From Gemmata sp. (GTDB lineage Bacteria > Planctomycetota > Planctomycetia > Gemmatales > Gemmataceae), in the NCBI GenBank assembly GCA_022843445.1, contig JALHNS010000025.1, forward strand, positions 1 through 33,889: a stretch of DNA of 33,889 nt, given 5' to 3'. Positions 14,381 to 23,581 of this stretch are shown here, one piece after another. Under the pieces are notes generated by a model, which was not told the origin of the DNA, did not search any database, and was given only the letters and a program-made list of their open reading frames with translations. Numbering within the stretch: position 1 is the first letter of the stretch; every line of letters starts with the position of its first letter. A program made the translations under genes and the position numbers.

Positions 14381-17305
14381 TCACTCCACGAGCACCACCG
14401 AGACGCCGCCTTGGAAGATGCGCTCGAGGGTATCGCGCAGGCGGGTGATGCGCTGCTGGTAGGGGCCGGTGATGATCTGATCCGCCGGCAGCGTGGTCGC
14501 GCCCGCGGGACCGGTGCCGCCGTGCTCGGCGCACTTGGCGAGGAACGACAGCGCGGTCGGGCGGAAGGTGGCACCGGGGGCGAGCACCTCGTCGAACAGG
14601 TCGCCGAACGCGATCGGGTACACGCGGGCCGGGGCGTTGGGCAGCGAGTGCCCGCTGTCCGGGCCGGTGCTCGTGGTGCCCACGGTGGACATGGGCTTCA
14701 CGATCTGCTGAATCACCGCGTAGGTGTGATTCATGTTGGTGGTGTCGCCGTTGGACGCACTCACGGTGCCGCCGAGCGTGAAGTACGAGTTGAACCCGCG
14801 GGCGTTGAACGTGGGCACGCGGTAGCTGTTCGGCACGCCGTCGGTCTCGAAGATGACGATCTTCTGCGCGCCGCGCCGCCCGCCGCCGGTGCCCACCGCG
14901 GTGGCGGCGCTCAGGTTGGACGACGACAGCAGGTTGTAGGCGTAGCTCAGGCCGGTCGCCGGGTCGGTGCTCCCCGAGGCGTTGGGGATTTCGGCCGCGT
15001 TGTACCCGCCGAGGCCCGTGTTGTACGGGCGGTACTCGTTGGTGATGTTGCCCGAGTCGATCGCGTTCAGCAGGCTGCGCGGGTAGAACAGCGCGTTCTT
15101 GAGCCGCGTGAAGTTCTGGTTCATGCCCACCCGCACGCCGTTGTGTTGCGAGAGGGCGAAGAACACCATGCCGGCGAAGTCGTTGGGGTGGTTGTTCTTC
15201 ACGTCGTCGAGCACGGCGCTGACGCCGGCCTTCAGTTGCCAGCACTGGGCCTCGTAGCAGGTTCCCGGCAGCCAGTTGCCGTTCACCGCGCCGAGGAAGT
15301 CCATGAAGCTGAGCGGGCCGAACCAGAAGTGCAGCCGCGGGCGGCGCGGGCTGTCGGTGTACCGCATGTACGGGCGGGTCGGCGCGTCGGCGAGCGGCTG
15401 CCAACCGAACTTGTACGTGGTCAGGTCGCTGGTGGTGATGCTCTGCGCGCTGGCGGACCAACTGTCGGCCGAGCCGTACATGTTCCCGGCGCTGGTGTAG
15501 CTGCCGATGCCCAGCACGAAGTCGATGTACGCCTTCCAGAACGCCTTATCGAGGCGCTCTTGGGTGCCGCCGGAGCCGGTGTCCACGTCGTTGGGGATCG
15601 AGGAGTAGAACAGCACGCGGCCGGCGCGCAGGTTCGGCGGCATCACCTGCGGGCCGCTCTTGATCCACCGCAGGATCGCGCCGTAGTTCACTTGGCCCGG
15701 TACGGACACCGAGGAGGCGAGCGTCTGCCCGCTGCCGGTGCTGAACAGCACCTCGTTAATGCCGTCGGTGGTGCCGGCGGTGTTGGTGGTGTTGTTGTCG
15801 CCCTGCGGGTTGAGGGCCGCGCCCGCGGTCGTGCCGTTGCGGTTCAGGAAGTACCGCCGCCGCCAGTCGCCGGGCTGGTAGTTCGCGTCGCCCGGGTTGC
15901 CCACCGGGGCGCGCGGGTCCGGCGGCCAGATGTAGAACGTCTTGCCCCAGTAGCCCGGCCCCATCGAGAACCCCTTGTACCGGTCGTCCACCGGCAGCAG
16001 GATGTTCGCGTCGCTGTTCCCGTTGTTCGCGCGGAACGCGTCCGGGTCCATCGGCGGGCCGCCGGCGCGCTGCGCGCGGTACTTCACCACGTCCAAGTCG
16101 TAGCCCCACCGCTCCCACACCGGGTCGCGGAAGTTGAGCCAGTCGGTGGTGAACGCGGGCGTGACGCCGGTGGGCGGGGTGGTGCCGTAGCCCAGCAGGT
16201 CGGCGACGTGCCGCGCGGGGCGCGTCGCGGCGCTGCCCGCGCCCCACGTCGTTTCGGTCTTGTCGATCGCCCCGGTGCCGCGCCGCCACCGGTCGCCGTG
16301 GTAGGTCACGGTGCCGCTGTCGGTCATGGTGCCGTAGAAGCCCGGGGCCGGGATCGGGCCTTTGGGGTTCGCCTCGGTGCCGTTGTGCGTCGGGTCGTAC
16401 TGGCTGAAGTCGTAGGTCACCGCGGTGTAGGTGTCCGAGTTGCCGCCGCTCTCCGGCGGGCTCCACCGGTGGAACGCGTTCCGCAGGTTCGGGATGCCGC
16501 CCGCCGTGGTGAGCGGGAACGCCGGCACCAGCGGGTCGCCCATGTTCGTCGGGTCGAAGTAGAAGTTGCGCACGATCGGCGGGCCGCCCGGGGTGCTGAT
16601 CGTGAAGTTGTTCCGCTGGATCGCCTCGCCGCTGCCGTTCGCCTCGTTCGCCGTGGAGACGAGGCTCGCGGAGTTGCCCGCGTAGTGCCCGAACGCCGGC
16701 ACCAAGGGGTCCGGGTTCTGCGACCGGTTGTTGAAGTTGAACGTGCTGCTGAACGCCATCGAGCCGGTCATGTCCAGCGTGAAGGCGATGTCCCGCGGGC
16801 GGTACACGGCGGTGGCCCGCGCGCCGCTGGCCATGCTGTTCACGCCCAGCACCCGCATGAAGTACGTGGGCTGGTTTACGCCCAGCGTGACCCGCATCGC
16901 GGTCCACGACCCGCTCGGCGCGGCCACCGCGCCGCCGTTGGTCACATCGGCCCACGTGTTCACGCGGAACGTCTGGCTCGCGCCGTCGTACAGGTACTGC
17001 CCCACCTCGATCTTGGTGATCTGCGAGCCGCTGAAGTTCGCGCTCAGGTGCGGGTTGCCCGTCGCCGAGGCCCGCGCCGCGGCGACCGCCGCCGGCAGGT
17101 TGTTGAAGCTGACGCCGTCCTTGTTGTTCAGCGTCCGCGTGCCCACCAGCGCCGCGACGTCGGCCGCGTTCTGGCTCTGCGTGCGCGACACGGCGAGCAC
17201 GCCGAGGTCGATGGCGAGCGCCACGAACGCGAACAGCCCGATGAGGCACACGCCGAGCATCGGCAGCACCGTGCCGGGGCGAGACGGGCGGCGGTTGGCG
17301 CGCAT
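14381..17305 (-). CDS. Very large TadG-like protein with VWA domain
   Basis: The 974-residue protein starts with a TadE/TadG-type segment: a basic N-terminus, the hydrophobic stretch VLPMLGVCLIGLFAFVALAI and DLG...RTQSQNAADVAAL (residues about 13-55). This is typical of minor pseudopilins of the Flp/Tad system. A von Willebrand factor A domain follows: DIAFTLDMTGSM with the metal-site DMTGS at residues 178-182, and much later KIVIFETDGVPNSYR. Between these lies a long Gly/Asn/Pro/Tyr-rich insertion of several hundred residues. Usual TadG proteins are about 400-600 residues, so this one is unusually long. It is expected to be membrane-anchored with the bulk outside. GGAG lies about 10 nt before the ATG. 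No other tad gene is in view. Confidence 0.82.
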   Translation of the reverse strand: MRANRRPSRPGTVLPMLGVCLIGLFAFVALAIDLGVLAVSRTQSQNAADVAALVGTRTLNNKDGVSFNNLPAAVAAARASATGNPHLSANFSGSQITKIEVGQYLYDGASQTFRVNTWADVTNGGAVAAPSGSWTAMRVTLGVNQPTYFMRVLGVNSMASGARATAVYRPRDIAFTLDMTGSMAFSSTFNFNNRSQNPDPLVPAFGHYAGNSASLVSTANEANGSGEAIQRNNFTISTPGGPPIVRNFYFDPTNMGDPLVPAFPLTTAGGIPNLRNAFHRWSPPESGGNSDTYTAVTYDFSQYDPTHNGTEANPKGPIPAPGFYGTMTDSGTVTYHGDRWRRGTGAIDKTETTWGAGSAATRPARHVADLLGYGTTPPTGVTPAFTTDWLNFRDPVWERWGYDLDVVKYRAQRAGGPPMDPDAFRANNGNSDANILLPVDDRYKGFSMGPGYWGKTFYIWPPDPRAPVGNPGDANYQPGDWRRRYFLNRNGTTAGAALNPQGDNNTTNTAGTTDGINEVLFSTGSGQTLASSVSVPGQVNYGAILRWIKSGPQVMPPNLRAGRVLFYSSIPNDVDTGSGGTQERLDKAFWKAYIDFVLGIGSYTSAGNMYGSADSWSASAQSITTSDLTTYKFGWQPLADAPTRPYMRYTDSPRRPRLHFWFGPLSFMDFLGAVNGNWLPGTCYEAQCWQLKAGVSAVLDDVKNNHPNDFAGMVFFALSQHNGVRVGMNQNFTRLKNALFYPRSLLNAIDSGNITNEYRPYNTGLGGYNAAEIPNASGSTDPATGLSYAYNLLSSSNLSAATAVGTGGGRRGAQKIVIFETDGVPNSYRVPTFNARGFNSYFTLGGTVSASNGDTTNMNHTYAVIQQIVKPMSTVGTTSTGPDSGHSLPNAPARVYPIAFGDLFDEVLAPGATFRPTALSFLAKCAEHGGTGPAGATTLPADQIITGPYQQRITRLRDTLERIFQGGVSVVLVE

Positions 17306-17552
17306 GGGGAACGACTCCGGGCGAAAATTGAGACACTATCTGATGTGTGGAACGTAGTTCACGCTCGCGCCGCGTGCCGAGCGCGCGCGGCGAAAAAGTG
17401 GGCCGCGGGTGCGCGGCGCTAACCCGCGGAAGCGCGCCCCGCGCTCGCCGGGGGCGAAAAATGACACAATCCGCGCCGGGCCCTCGCGCCGACGGTGCCG
17501 GTAGTTTGGGGACGGTTCGCGGTTAGCCGCCCGGACGCTCGGAGTCAGCCTC

Positions 17553-18674
17553 ATGCTCGCGCATTCGTTCCTCGCGGCCGTTCTGTGCGCCCTGCCGCTC
17601 GGCGCGCGCGCCGAGAACCCGAAGCCCGAACGGACGTTCTCGACGGCCGGCGAGGTCAAGTGGCTCGCGTTCACACCGGACGGCAAGGCACTGCTCACCG
17701 CCAGTGAGCGCGAGCCGCGCGACGGCACCTACGAATTGCGCCTCTGGGACGTCGCCAGCGGCAAACTTCTCGCCGGGCCGGTCGCGTCCGAGCACGTTTC
17801 CGCGTCGGGTGCGATCGGCCCCGACGGCAAGACGGCCGTCACCGGTTCCTACGCCGGCACGTGGCAACTCTGGAGCCTCCCCGACCTGAAAGCGGGCGCG
17901 ACCGGCCGAGCCGGTCACGGGCGGGTTGACCGACTCGGATTCGCGCCCGATGGGCAGACCTTTGCCGCACTCCTTGCGGATTACCGCAAGAAGCTGACCG
18001 ACCCGTTCAAAGCCAACCGAGTGACCTACACCGCGTTTGCTTTCAACACCAAGTCGGGTAAAGCGGTCGGACAACCACAGAGTTGGCCCCGCGAAGTGTG
18101 GAAGAACGAAGAGCCCTCGGCCCCGCGCACGAGCGCCCCGGCCGGGTGGAGTGTCGGCATGACACCGGACTTCGGGAAGGACGGGCGGCCGATCCCCCCC
18201 ACAAAGGCGCAAACGATCGCGCTGGAGGTTCCCAACGATACCGAGAATTGCGGCGGCCCGAGCGCGTGTGCGATCAGCCCGAACCGGAAGTGGGCCGTTA
18301 GTGCCGGGTGCAACGGGACCGTTGTCTTTTGGGATTACCAGACGGGTAAGCCGCTCGGCGACCCGCTGCCCAAAGTAGGGAACGCGCGCGTCAGACGTGA
18401 CGAGTTGCTGTTCGCTCCGAAGAGCGACCGGGTCGCGGTCGTCCGAACCGAGGGCGGCCTCGGCGGGCCGTACCTGCCGGTCGTCACCGTGTACAACGCG
18501 GAGACCCGCAAGCCGGCGAGCGAACCGCTGGCACTCGGTCGGTTGGCGTGGCTGAGCGCAATTGCCCTCACCCCCGATGGCGACGCGGTCGCGGTCGCGT
18601 GTCAGACGCGCGGGGCCGATGAACAAAAGGCAACGCACGAGGTGCGGCTCTGGAAGTTGGTCCCGACGAAATAG
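17553..18674 (+). CDS. Exported WD40-like beta-propeller protein
   Basis: The 373-residue protein begins with a short signal peptide (MLAHSFLAAVLCALPLGARA, cleavage likely after ARA). Repeats with the WD40-like pattern follow: VKWLAFTPDGKALLTASE, then LRLWDVASGKLL, then GAIGPDGKTAVTGSYAGTWQ, LGFAPDGQTFAALLAD, VVFWDYQTGKPLGDP, and lastly IALTPDGDAVAVACQT with VRLWKLV. About six to seven blades can be traced, enough for one propeller, located in the periplasm or outside. Such proteins usually bind partners and are common in planctomycetes. GGAG precedes the ATG by about 9 nt. The partner is unknown. Confidence 0.85.
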   Translation: MLAHSFLAAVLCALPLGARAENPKPERTFSTAGEVKWLAFTPDGKALLTASEREPRDGTYELRLWDVASGKLLAGPVASEHVSASGAIGPDGKTAVTGSYAGTWQLWSLPDLKAGATGRAGHGRVDRLGFAPDGQTFAALLADYRKKLTDPFKANRVTYTAFAFNTKSGKAVGQPQSWPREVWKNEEPSAPRTSAPAGWSVGMTPDFGKDGRPIPPTKAQTIALEVPNDTENCGGPSACAISPNRKWAVSAGCNGTVVFWDYQTGKPLGDPLPKVGNARVRRDELLFAPKSDRVAVVRTEGGLGGPYLPVVTVYNAETRKPASEPLALGRLAWLSAIALTPDGDAVAVACQTRGADEQKATHEVRLWKLVPTK

Positions 18675-18718
18675 CGCCGCGCTCACCTTCGCCCGAGCGA
18701 ACTCCACCGGCGCGCCCG

Positions 18719-18747
18719 TTGACTTCCCCCAAAAATGAACATATTAT
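18719..18747 (+). promoter_or_regulatory. Near-consensus sigma70-type promoter
   Basis: TTGACT (18719-18724) and TATTAT (18742-18747) are separated by exactly 17 bp, in an A/T-rich island within GC-rich DNA. Transcription would start near 18754, about 105 nt before the GTG of the 97-residue gene. Confidence 0.65.
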
Positions 18748-18754
18748 CACATTG

Positions 18755-18773
18755 AAGCCCGCACTGCGGGCTT
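18755..18773 (+). other. Hairpin at the predicted transcript 5' end
   Basis: AAGCCCGC-ACT-GCGGGCTT is a perfect 8-bp stem with a 3-nt loop. It starts right at the predicted start of the transcript from the promoter at 18719-18747. It may protect the 5' end, or be a terminator of the preceding WD40-like gene; no T-run follows on the plus strand. Confidence 0.5.
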
Positions 18774-18858
18774 GCGCCGCGCGCACGCGGAACTCGGAGC
18801 GAGAGGGTGAAGGGCCAATTTCGCTTGTTTTTCGCTGAAACTCCCGCGGAGCGCGCCC

Positions 18859-19152
18859 GTGACCGAACAGCAACTCGCCGCGGTCCGTCTCTGTTTCGAG
18901 CGCCTCACTGAAGACCGCTCGCGCATCGGGTTTCGCTTCCGCGACGGGCGCGAGTTCCTCGGTTGGTCGTCTCAAACCGACGGAGTCGCCGTGTTTGTGG
19001 TGTGGGCACCGTCGCCCTTTTGCGCCCAAGCGACCGGCACCGACGACTGGGCACCGCCAGATGAACGAGTGCCGTTCGTGGAAATCGACCTCCCGTCACT
19101 TCAGTTCTGGGACGAGACCGCTCGCGTTTGGGTTGATGCGCTCACGGCCTGA
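18859..19152 (+). CDS. Hypothetical protein, 97 aa
   Basis: GTG at 18859 has GGAG about 7 nt upstream. The small soluble protein begins MTEQQLAAVRLCFERLTEDR, then has beta-like stretches (IGFRFRDGREFLGWSS, VAVFVVWAPSPFC) and an acidic C-terminal part (VPFVEIDLPSLQFWDETARV). No family is recognised. It has its own near-consensus promoter, while the respiratory genes starting at 19334 have a separate candidate promoter. A link with respiration is therefore only positional. Confidence 0.7.
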   Translation: MTEQQLAAVRLCFERLTEDRSRIGFRFRDGREFLGWSSQTDGVAVFVVWAPSPFCAQATGTDDWAPPDERVPFVEIDLPSLQFWDETARVWVDALTA

Positions 19153-19232
19153 TTGCCCGCGGCGTTTTTTCTTGGCGCGGCACTTCGCACCGGTCACACT
19201 CCCGATTCTTCGCGGTTTTGCGCGCGTGCCCC

Positions 19233-19262
19233 TTGCCAACCGACGAGCGGCGCGCGTAGGAT
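19233..19262 (+). promoter_or_regulatory. Candidate promoter of the act/cco gene cluster
   Basis: TTGCCA (19233-19238) and TAGGAT (19257-19262) are 18 bp apart. Transcription would start near 19268-19270, about 65 nt before the GTG of actA. The palindrome at 19273-19290 begins just after that point, where a bound repressor would block the polymerase. Confidence 0.5.
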
Positions 19263-19272
19263 AGTGGCAAGC

Positions 19273-19290
19273 TTGTGAAATATTTCACAA
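19273..19290 (+). promoter_or_regulatory. Rex-type operator (perfect 18-bp palindrome)
   Basis: TTGTGAAATATTTCACAA is an exact palindrome. It matches the operator TTGTGAAnnnnTTCACAA of Rex, a repressor that leaves DNA when the NADH/NAD ratio rises. Known Rex targets include respiratory oxidase genes in Gram-positive bacteria. The inner TGTGA-N6-TCACA also fits CRP/FNR proteins, so these remain possible. A place just downstream of the promoter favours a repressor. Confidence 0.72.
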
Positions 19291-19333
19291 AGTCAATTTC
19301 GCTGGAATTGTCTCGCTCTGAGGGAGTGCGGGC

Positions 19334-19984
19334 GTGCCGGCCATCTTCTCACGATCGCTCGACGGGCACTTGCGGCGGGCCGCCGTTGGCCTCGGCGTCG
19401 CGGTGACGCTCTTCGTGATTGGCTGGTACTACTACGCGCTGCCCAGTTACACCCGCGTCGGCTACCAGCCGGACCAACCGGTGCCGTTCTCGCACGAACT
19501 GCACGCCGGCAAACTCGGCATGGATTGCGCCTATTGCCACCAGTCGGTGTTCGAGTCGCCGCACGCGAGCGTCCCCGCGGCTCAGACGTGCATGAACTGC
19601 CACAACCCGAAGATGGCGAACGTGAAGGGCAACAGCCCGCTGCTCGCCCCGGTGCGCGCCAGTTACGACACCGGCAAACCGGTGGAGTGGAAGCGCATCC
19701 ACAAGTTGCCCGAATACGCCTACTTCAACCACGCGGTACACACAAACAAGGGCGTTTCGTGCGTCTCGTGCCACGGGCAGATTAACGAGATGAAGGTGGT
19801 TTGGCACGATCAGCCGCTCTCGATGGGCTGGTGCCTGAAGTGCCACAACGACCCGCACGAGCACCTGCGGCCGTTCGACAAAGTGACGGACCTGACTTGG
19901 AAGCCGAAGCCGGGCACGGGCGCGGAGATCGCGCAGCAGCTCGCGGTGAAAGCCCCGATGAGCTGCCAGAGTTGCCACCGGTAA
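19334..19984 (+). CDS. actA: Alternative Complex III pentahaem cytochrome c, ActA
   Basis: The 216-residue protein has one N-terminal membrane segment (about residues 17-36) and five CXXCH haem-binding motifs: CAYCH (65-69), CMNCH (86-90), CVSCH (143-147), CLKCH (167-171) and CQSCH (211-215). This is the pattern of ActA, which takes electrons in Alternative Complex III, the quinol:cytochrome c oxidoreductase unrelated to the bc1 complex. The haems face the periplasm. The start is GTG at 19334 with GGGAG upstream. It heads the respiratory cluster and lies about 45 bp after the Rex-type operator. The last haem motif is almost at the C-terminus (CHR end). Confidence 0.95.
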   Translation: MPAIFSRSLDGHLRRAAVGLGVAVTLFVIGWYYYALPSYTRVGYQPDQPVPFSHELHAGKLGMDCAYCHQSVFESPHASVPAAQTCMNCHNPKMANVKGNSPLLAPVRASYDTGKPVEWKRIHKLPEYAYFNHAVHTNKGVSCVSCHGQINEMKVVWHDQPLSMGWCLKCHNDPHEHLRPFDKVTDLTWKPKPGTGAEIAQQLAVKAPMSCQSCHR

Positions 19985-19989
19985 GGGGG

Positions 19990-20082
19990 AAGTGCCAGCG
20001 TGTGAGGGTCAGAGGGTGTGAGAGAGAAAGACAGTCTTCTCTCTCCACTCTGGCACACTGGCACTCTGGCACTCTGGCACTT
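19990..20082. repeat. Imperfect inverted repeat with 8-bp tandem repeats, actA-actB gap
   Basis: AAGTGCCA (19990-19997) is the inverse of TGGCACTT (20075-20082). The purine-rich left part (GTGTGAGAGAGAAAGAC) is opposed by a pyrimidine-rich right part (GTCTTCTCTCTCC). The right side ends in four 8-bp units, TGGCACAC, TGGCACTC, TGGCACTC and TGGCACTT (20051-20082). In mRNA the whole gap could fold into one long stem ahead of actB. Confidence 0.7.
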
Positions 20083-20104
20083 TCTGAATCAGAGCGGAAC
20101 CGCG

Positions 20105-23100
20105 ATGCCGACCGAACCCACCTACTACCGCACCCCCGACCCCGCGGCGCAGCCGGCGGATGCCGGCGAGTTCCCCGGGTTCGAGAACGTGTTCGAGTCC
20201 ACCGGCGAAGCGATTCCGCGCGACGCCGACCCGGAAGCCGCGGGGCTGAGCCGCCGCAAGTTCCTCGCGCTCTCGGCCGCGCTGGGTGTCGCGAGCGCGG
20301 CCGGGTGCCGTCGGCCAGATATCGCGATCCTGCCGTTCGCGAGTACGCCCGACGAACACATCGGCCACAGCGTGCCGGGCAAGCCCACCTTCTACGCGAC
20401 CGCGCTCCCGCGAGCCGGCGGCGCGCTGCCGGTGTTGGTGGAAAGTCACGACGGCCGGCCCACGAAGATCGAAGGCAACCCGCAGCACCCGTGCAGCCTC
20501 GGCAGCACCGACGCGCACGCGCAGGCCAGCATTCTGGACTTGTACAGCCCCGATCGCGTGATGTCGGACAAGCATCCCGGTGTGATGGAGGGGCGCGCGC
20601 CGCGCAAGTGGGAAGACTTCGACCGCTTCATCCGCGCAAAGGCCGACGAACTCGCTCGCGCGAAGGGTAAGGGGTTCTTCATCCTGACGGAGCAAACCGC
20701 GTCGCCGGCGCTGCGGTTGCTGCGCGACGCGATCAAAGAAAAGTTCCCCGAAGCGAGCTGGCACACTTACGAACCGACCGACCTCACCGAAGAACTCGAA
20801 CTGGGCAAGGCGCACTTCAACGGTGCGTTCGTGCAGCGTTACCGGTTCGACCGCGCCGAGCGCGTCCTCGCCCTCGATAGCGATTTCCTCGGCGGCGACG
20901 GCGACAGCGTGTATTACCAGCGCTCGTTCGCAGCGAAGCGCGCGGACGCGCACCACACGAACCGCCTGTATGTGGTGGAATCGACGTACACCGTGAGCGG
21001 CACGATGGCCGATCACCGGTTGCGGCTCCCCGCGATGCAGATCGGCGAATACCTGCTCGCGGTCGCGCGCGAACTTCAGACTTCGCATGGTGCGAAGCTG
21101 AAGCGGAACCCCATCGTACCGGGCACGATCCGGGTGCGCGAGTTCGACGCGAAGTGGATCAAAGCCGTCGCGAAAGACCTCGCGGAACACGCGGGGAAGT
21201 CGCTCGTGGTGGTCGGTCCGCGACAGCCGCAGTGGGTGCAAGTGCTCGCGCACTTGGTGAACGACGCGCTCGGCAACTACGCCGCGGGGATGGCCGAGTT
21301 CCGCGACGCGCCCCGCGAACTGGTCGATGGTACGCTGAAGCAACTCACCGATGCGATCAGCACTGGGAAGGTGAGCACGCTGCTGATTGTCGGCGGGAAC
21401 CCGGTGTTCAACGCGCCGGCCGATCTGAACTTCGCCACCGAACTGGCAAAGGTGCCGACGAAGTTGCGCTTGGGGCTGTTCCACGATCACACGTCCGAGA
21501 AGTGCGATTGGCACCTGCCGCTCGCGCACCCGCTCGAAAGTTGGGGCGACACCGAGGCCGCGGACGGCTCGCTGTGTTGCATTCAGCCGCTCATCGCGCC
21601 GCTGAATAGCGGGCGCACGTCGGCGGAAGACCTGTCGCCGCCCGCGCGCGGCGGGCGCTCGCTGCTGGAAGTGCTCGCGCTGATGGCGCAAGTGCCGGGG
21701 CCGGACGGCAAGCCGGTCGGCTCGTACTTCGCCGCGCAGAAGGCCGCCTACGCACTGGTTCGCAAGAGTTTCAGCGAGCGGAGTGGCGTCGCGCTCGATG
21801 ACGCCGCGTTCGAGACCGCCTTCAACCGCTACAAGCAGTGCGGCTTCCTTCCGGTCGATGCGGAGCGCGCGAAGGCGCTCGGCTTCGCCGCCCCGGACGC
21901 GAAGGCGCGGCAGCCGAAGCAGATCAGCATCGCGAACGCGAATGTGCGCATCGTGACCGAAAGCGCGCCGGCGCAACCGGACGTGGAGGTGACGTTTCGC
22001 CCGTCGTACAGCGTCGGCGACGGCCGCTTCGCGATGAACTCGTGGCTCCAAGAACTGCCGGACCCGATCACGAAGTTGGTGTGGGACAACGCCGCGGTGA
22101 TTAGCCCGAACACCGCGGCCGCGTTCGACATCGCGCACAACGACATGGTGGAACTCACCATCAGCGGGCGCGCGATTACGATCCCGGCGTTTGTGCTGCC
22201 GGGCCAAGCGGACGGCTCGGTGGCGCTCGCGTTCGGGCAGTTCGGCGACATGCGCATCGCGCACGTTCCGCAGGGCGGCGGCACGAACGTGTACCCGCTG
22301 CGCACCACCGGCCAACCGCACATCGCTCGCGGCACGCTGAAGAAGGTGCGCGGCAAGGGCGACCTCGTCTCCACGCAAGAGCACGGGTTCATTCCCGAGG
22401 GCCGCGACATCGTGCGCGTCGTCGATCTCGCCGACGAGAAGAAGCCCGCACACAAGCACGACCACGATTCGCACGGGCCGAAGATCGGCCTCGCCCCGGA
22501 CGCGCACCTCACCGAGGAGATGCTGAAGAAGCAGGTGCAGGGCGGCTACGGCAACCCGCAGCACCCGCGCGGCCCGGCGAAGGAGAAGCAGGAGCGGTTC
22601 CCGCTCGATCTTGCGCGCCCGGAGTTGCTCGATTCGCAGTTCCAATGGGGCATGGTGATCGACCTCAACGCCTGCACCGGGTGCAGCGCGTGCATGGTCG
22701 CGTGCCAAGCCGAGAACAACATCCCGGTGGTGGGCAAGCACGAGATCGCCCGCAACCGCGAACTGCACTGGATCCGCCTCGACCGCTACTTCACCGGCCC
22801 GGTGGACGAGCCGCGGATCGTGTCGCAACCGGTGGCGTGCGTGCAGTGCGAGGCCGCGCCGTGCGAACAGGTGTGCCCGGTGAACGCCGCGGTCCACAGC
22901 CCGGACGGCCTGAACCTGCAAGTGTACAACCGCTGCATCGGCACGCGGTACTGCGCGAACGCCTGCCCGTACAAGGTGCGCCGCTTCAACTGGTTCGACT
23001 TCAACAAGAGAAGGTTGGACGAACTGCGAGTTCCTACGCCGTTCGCGAGCGGCGGCGCGAGCCTCGGCGATAGCGGCGTGCCCGAATCGCTGAAGATGCA

Positions 23101-23539
23101 GAAGAACCCCGATGTGAGCGTGCGCATGCGAGGCGTGATGGAGAAGTGTACCTACTGCGTGCAGCGCATCGAGCGCGGGAAGTACGGGGCCAAGATCGCC
23201 GCCACCGAAGTGGCGCAGGGCCGCCGCGTGATCGACATTGAAGCGACGTTCAAGCCCGCGGAGGGCACCGCGTACAAGAAGCCCGCGAACCCGCGCGCCG
23301 CAGGCTACGACCTCGACCCGCAGGGTCGCGTAACGGTGCCGGACGGCGTGATCGTGCCCGCGTGCGAGAGCGCGTGCCCGTCGCGCGCCATCACCTTCGG
23401 CAACACGCTGGATGCCAACAGCCGCGTGAGCAAACTGAAGGCGCTGGAAGGCGATTACATGCTGCTCGGCGAACTGAACACGAAGCCGCGCACGAGTTAC
23501 CTGCCGCGCATCCGGAACCGCAACCCGGAGATGGGGTGA
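20105..23539 (+). CDS. actB: Alternative Complex III molybdopterin-like/iron-sulfur subunit, ActB
   Basis: The 1144-residue protein has a twin-arginine motif SRRKFLAL at about residues 49-56 followed by a hydrophobic stretch, so it is likely exported by Tat. Residues about 90-780 resemble molybdopterin oxidoreductases; in characterised ActB proteins this part holds no cofactor. The C-terminal part is ferredoxin-like: [15 protein letters not shown] (from residue 857), [49 protein letters not shown] and CESACPSRA. These supply four Fe-S clusters. ActB sits in the periplasm and passes electrons between ActC and ActA. The ATG at 20105 was chosen over upstream frame because it follows the repeat-filled gap. 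The next gene starts 42 bp later. Confidence 0.95.
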   Translation: MPTEPTYYRTPDPAAQPADAGEFPGFENVFESTGEAIPRDADPEAAGLSRRKFLALSAALGVASAAGCRRPDIAILPFASTPDEHIGHSVPGKPTFYATALPRAGGALPVLVESHDGRPTKIEGNPQHPCSLGSTDAHAQASILDLYSPDRVMSDKHPGVMEGRAPRKWEDFDRFIRAKADELARAKGKGFFILTEQTASPALRLLRDAIKEKFPEASWHTYEPTDLTEELELGKAHFNGAFVQRYRFDRAERVLALDSDFLGGDGDSVYYQRSFAAKRADAHHTNRLYVVESTYTVSGTMADHRLRLPAMQIGEYLLAVARELQTSHGAKLKRNPIVPGTIRVREFDAKWIKAVAKDLAEHAGKSLVVVGPRQPQWVQVLAHLVNDALGNYAAGMAEFRDAPRELVDGTLKQLTDAISTGKVSTLLIVGGNPVFNAPADLNFATELAKVPTKLRLGLFHDHTSEKCDWHLPLAHPLESWGDTEAADGSLCCIQPLIAPLNSGRTSAEDLSPPARGGRSLLEVLALMAQVPGPDGKPVGSYFAAQKAAYALVRKSFSERSGVALDDAAFETAFNRYKQCGFLPVDAERAKALGFAAPDAKARQPKQISIANANVRIVTESAPAQPDVEVTFRPSYSVGDGRFAMNSWLQELPDPITKLVWDNAAVISPNTAAAFDIAHNDMVELTISGRAITIPAFVLPGQADGSVALAFGQFGDMRIAHVPQGGGTNVYPLRTTGQPHIARGTLKKVRGKGDLVSTQEHGFIPEGRDIVRVVDLADEKKPAHKHDHDSHGPKIGLAPDAHLTEEMLKKQVQGGYGNPQHPRGPAKEKQERFPLDLARPELLDSQFQWGMVIDLNACTGCSACMVACQAENNIPVVGKHEIARNRELHWIRLDRYFTGPVDEPRIVSQPVACVQCEAAPCEQVCPVNAAVHSPDGLNLQVYNRCIGTRYCANACPYKVRRFNWFDFNKRRLDELRVPTPFASGGASLGDSGVPESLKMQKNPDVSVRMRGVMEKCTYCVQRIERGKYGAKIAATEVAQGRRVIDIEATFKPAEGTAYKKPANPRAAGYDLDPQGRVTVPDGVIVPACESACPSRAITFGNTLDANSRVSKLKALEGDYMLLGELNTKPRTSYLPRIRNRNPEMG

Positions 23540-23581
23540 GAGCTACTCCGAATGCACGAACTCGGCACGATGGAGTAGAGC

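Noticed and set aside
14282-17422. A 1046-codon plus-strand frame opposite the TadG-like gene
   Set aside because: It is a mirror of the real gene, Arg/His/Val-rich and with no recognisable domain.
19165-19170. T6 run after the 97-residue gene as an intrinsic terminator
   Set aside because: No convincing GC stem precedes the T-run.
19273-19290. CRP/FNR site instead of a Rex site
   Set aside because: The inner TGTGA-N6-TCACA fits CRP, but all 18 bases fit the Rex operator and the site lies downstream of the candidate promoter, which suits a repressor. It is kept as an alternative, not as the main call.
20009-22921. A 970-codon minus-strand frame opposite actB
   Set aside because: It is a GC-driven shadow; actB has Tat, Fe-S and family motifs.
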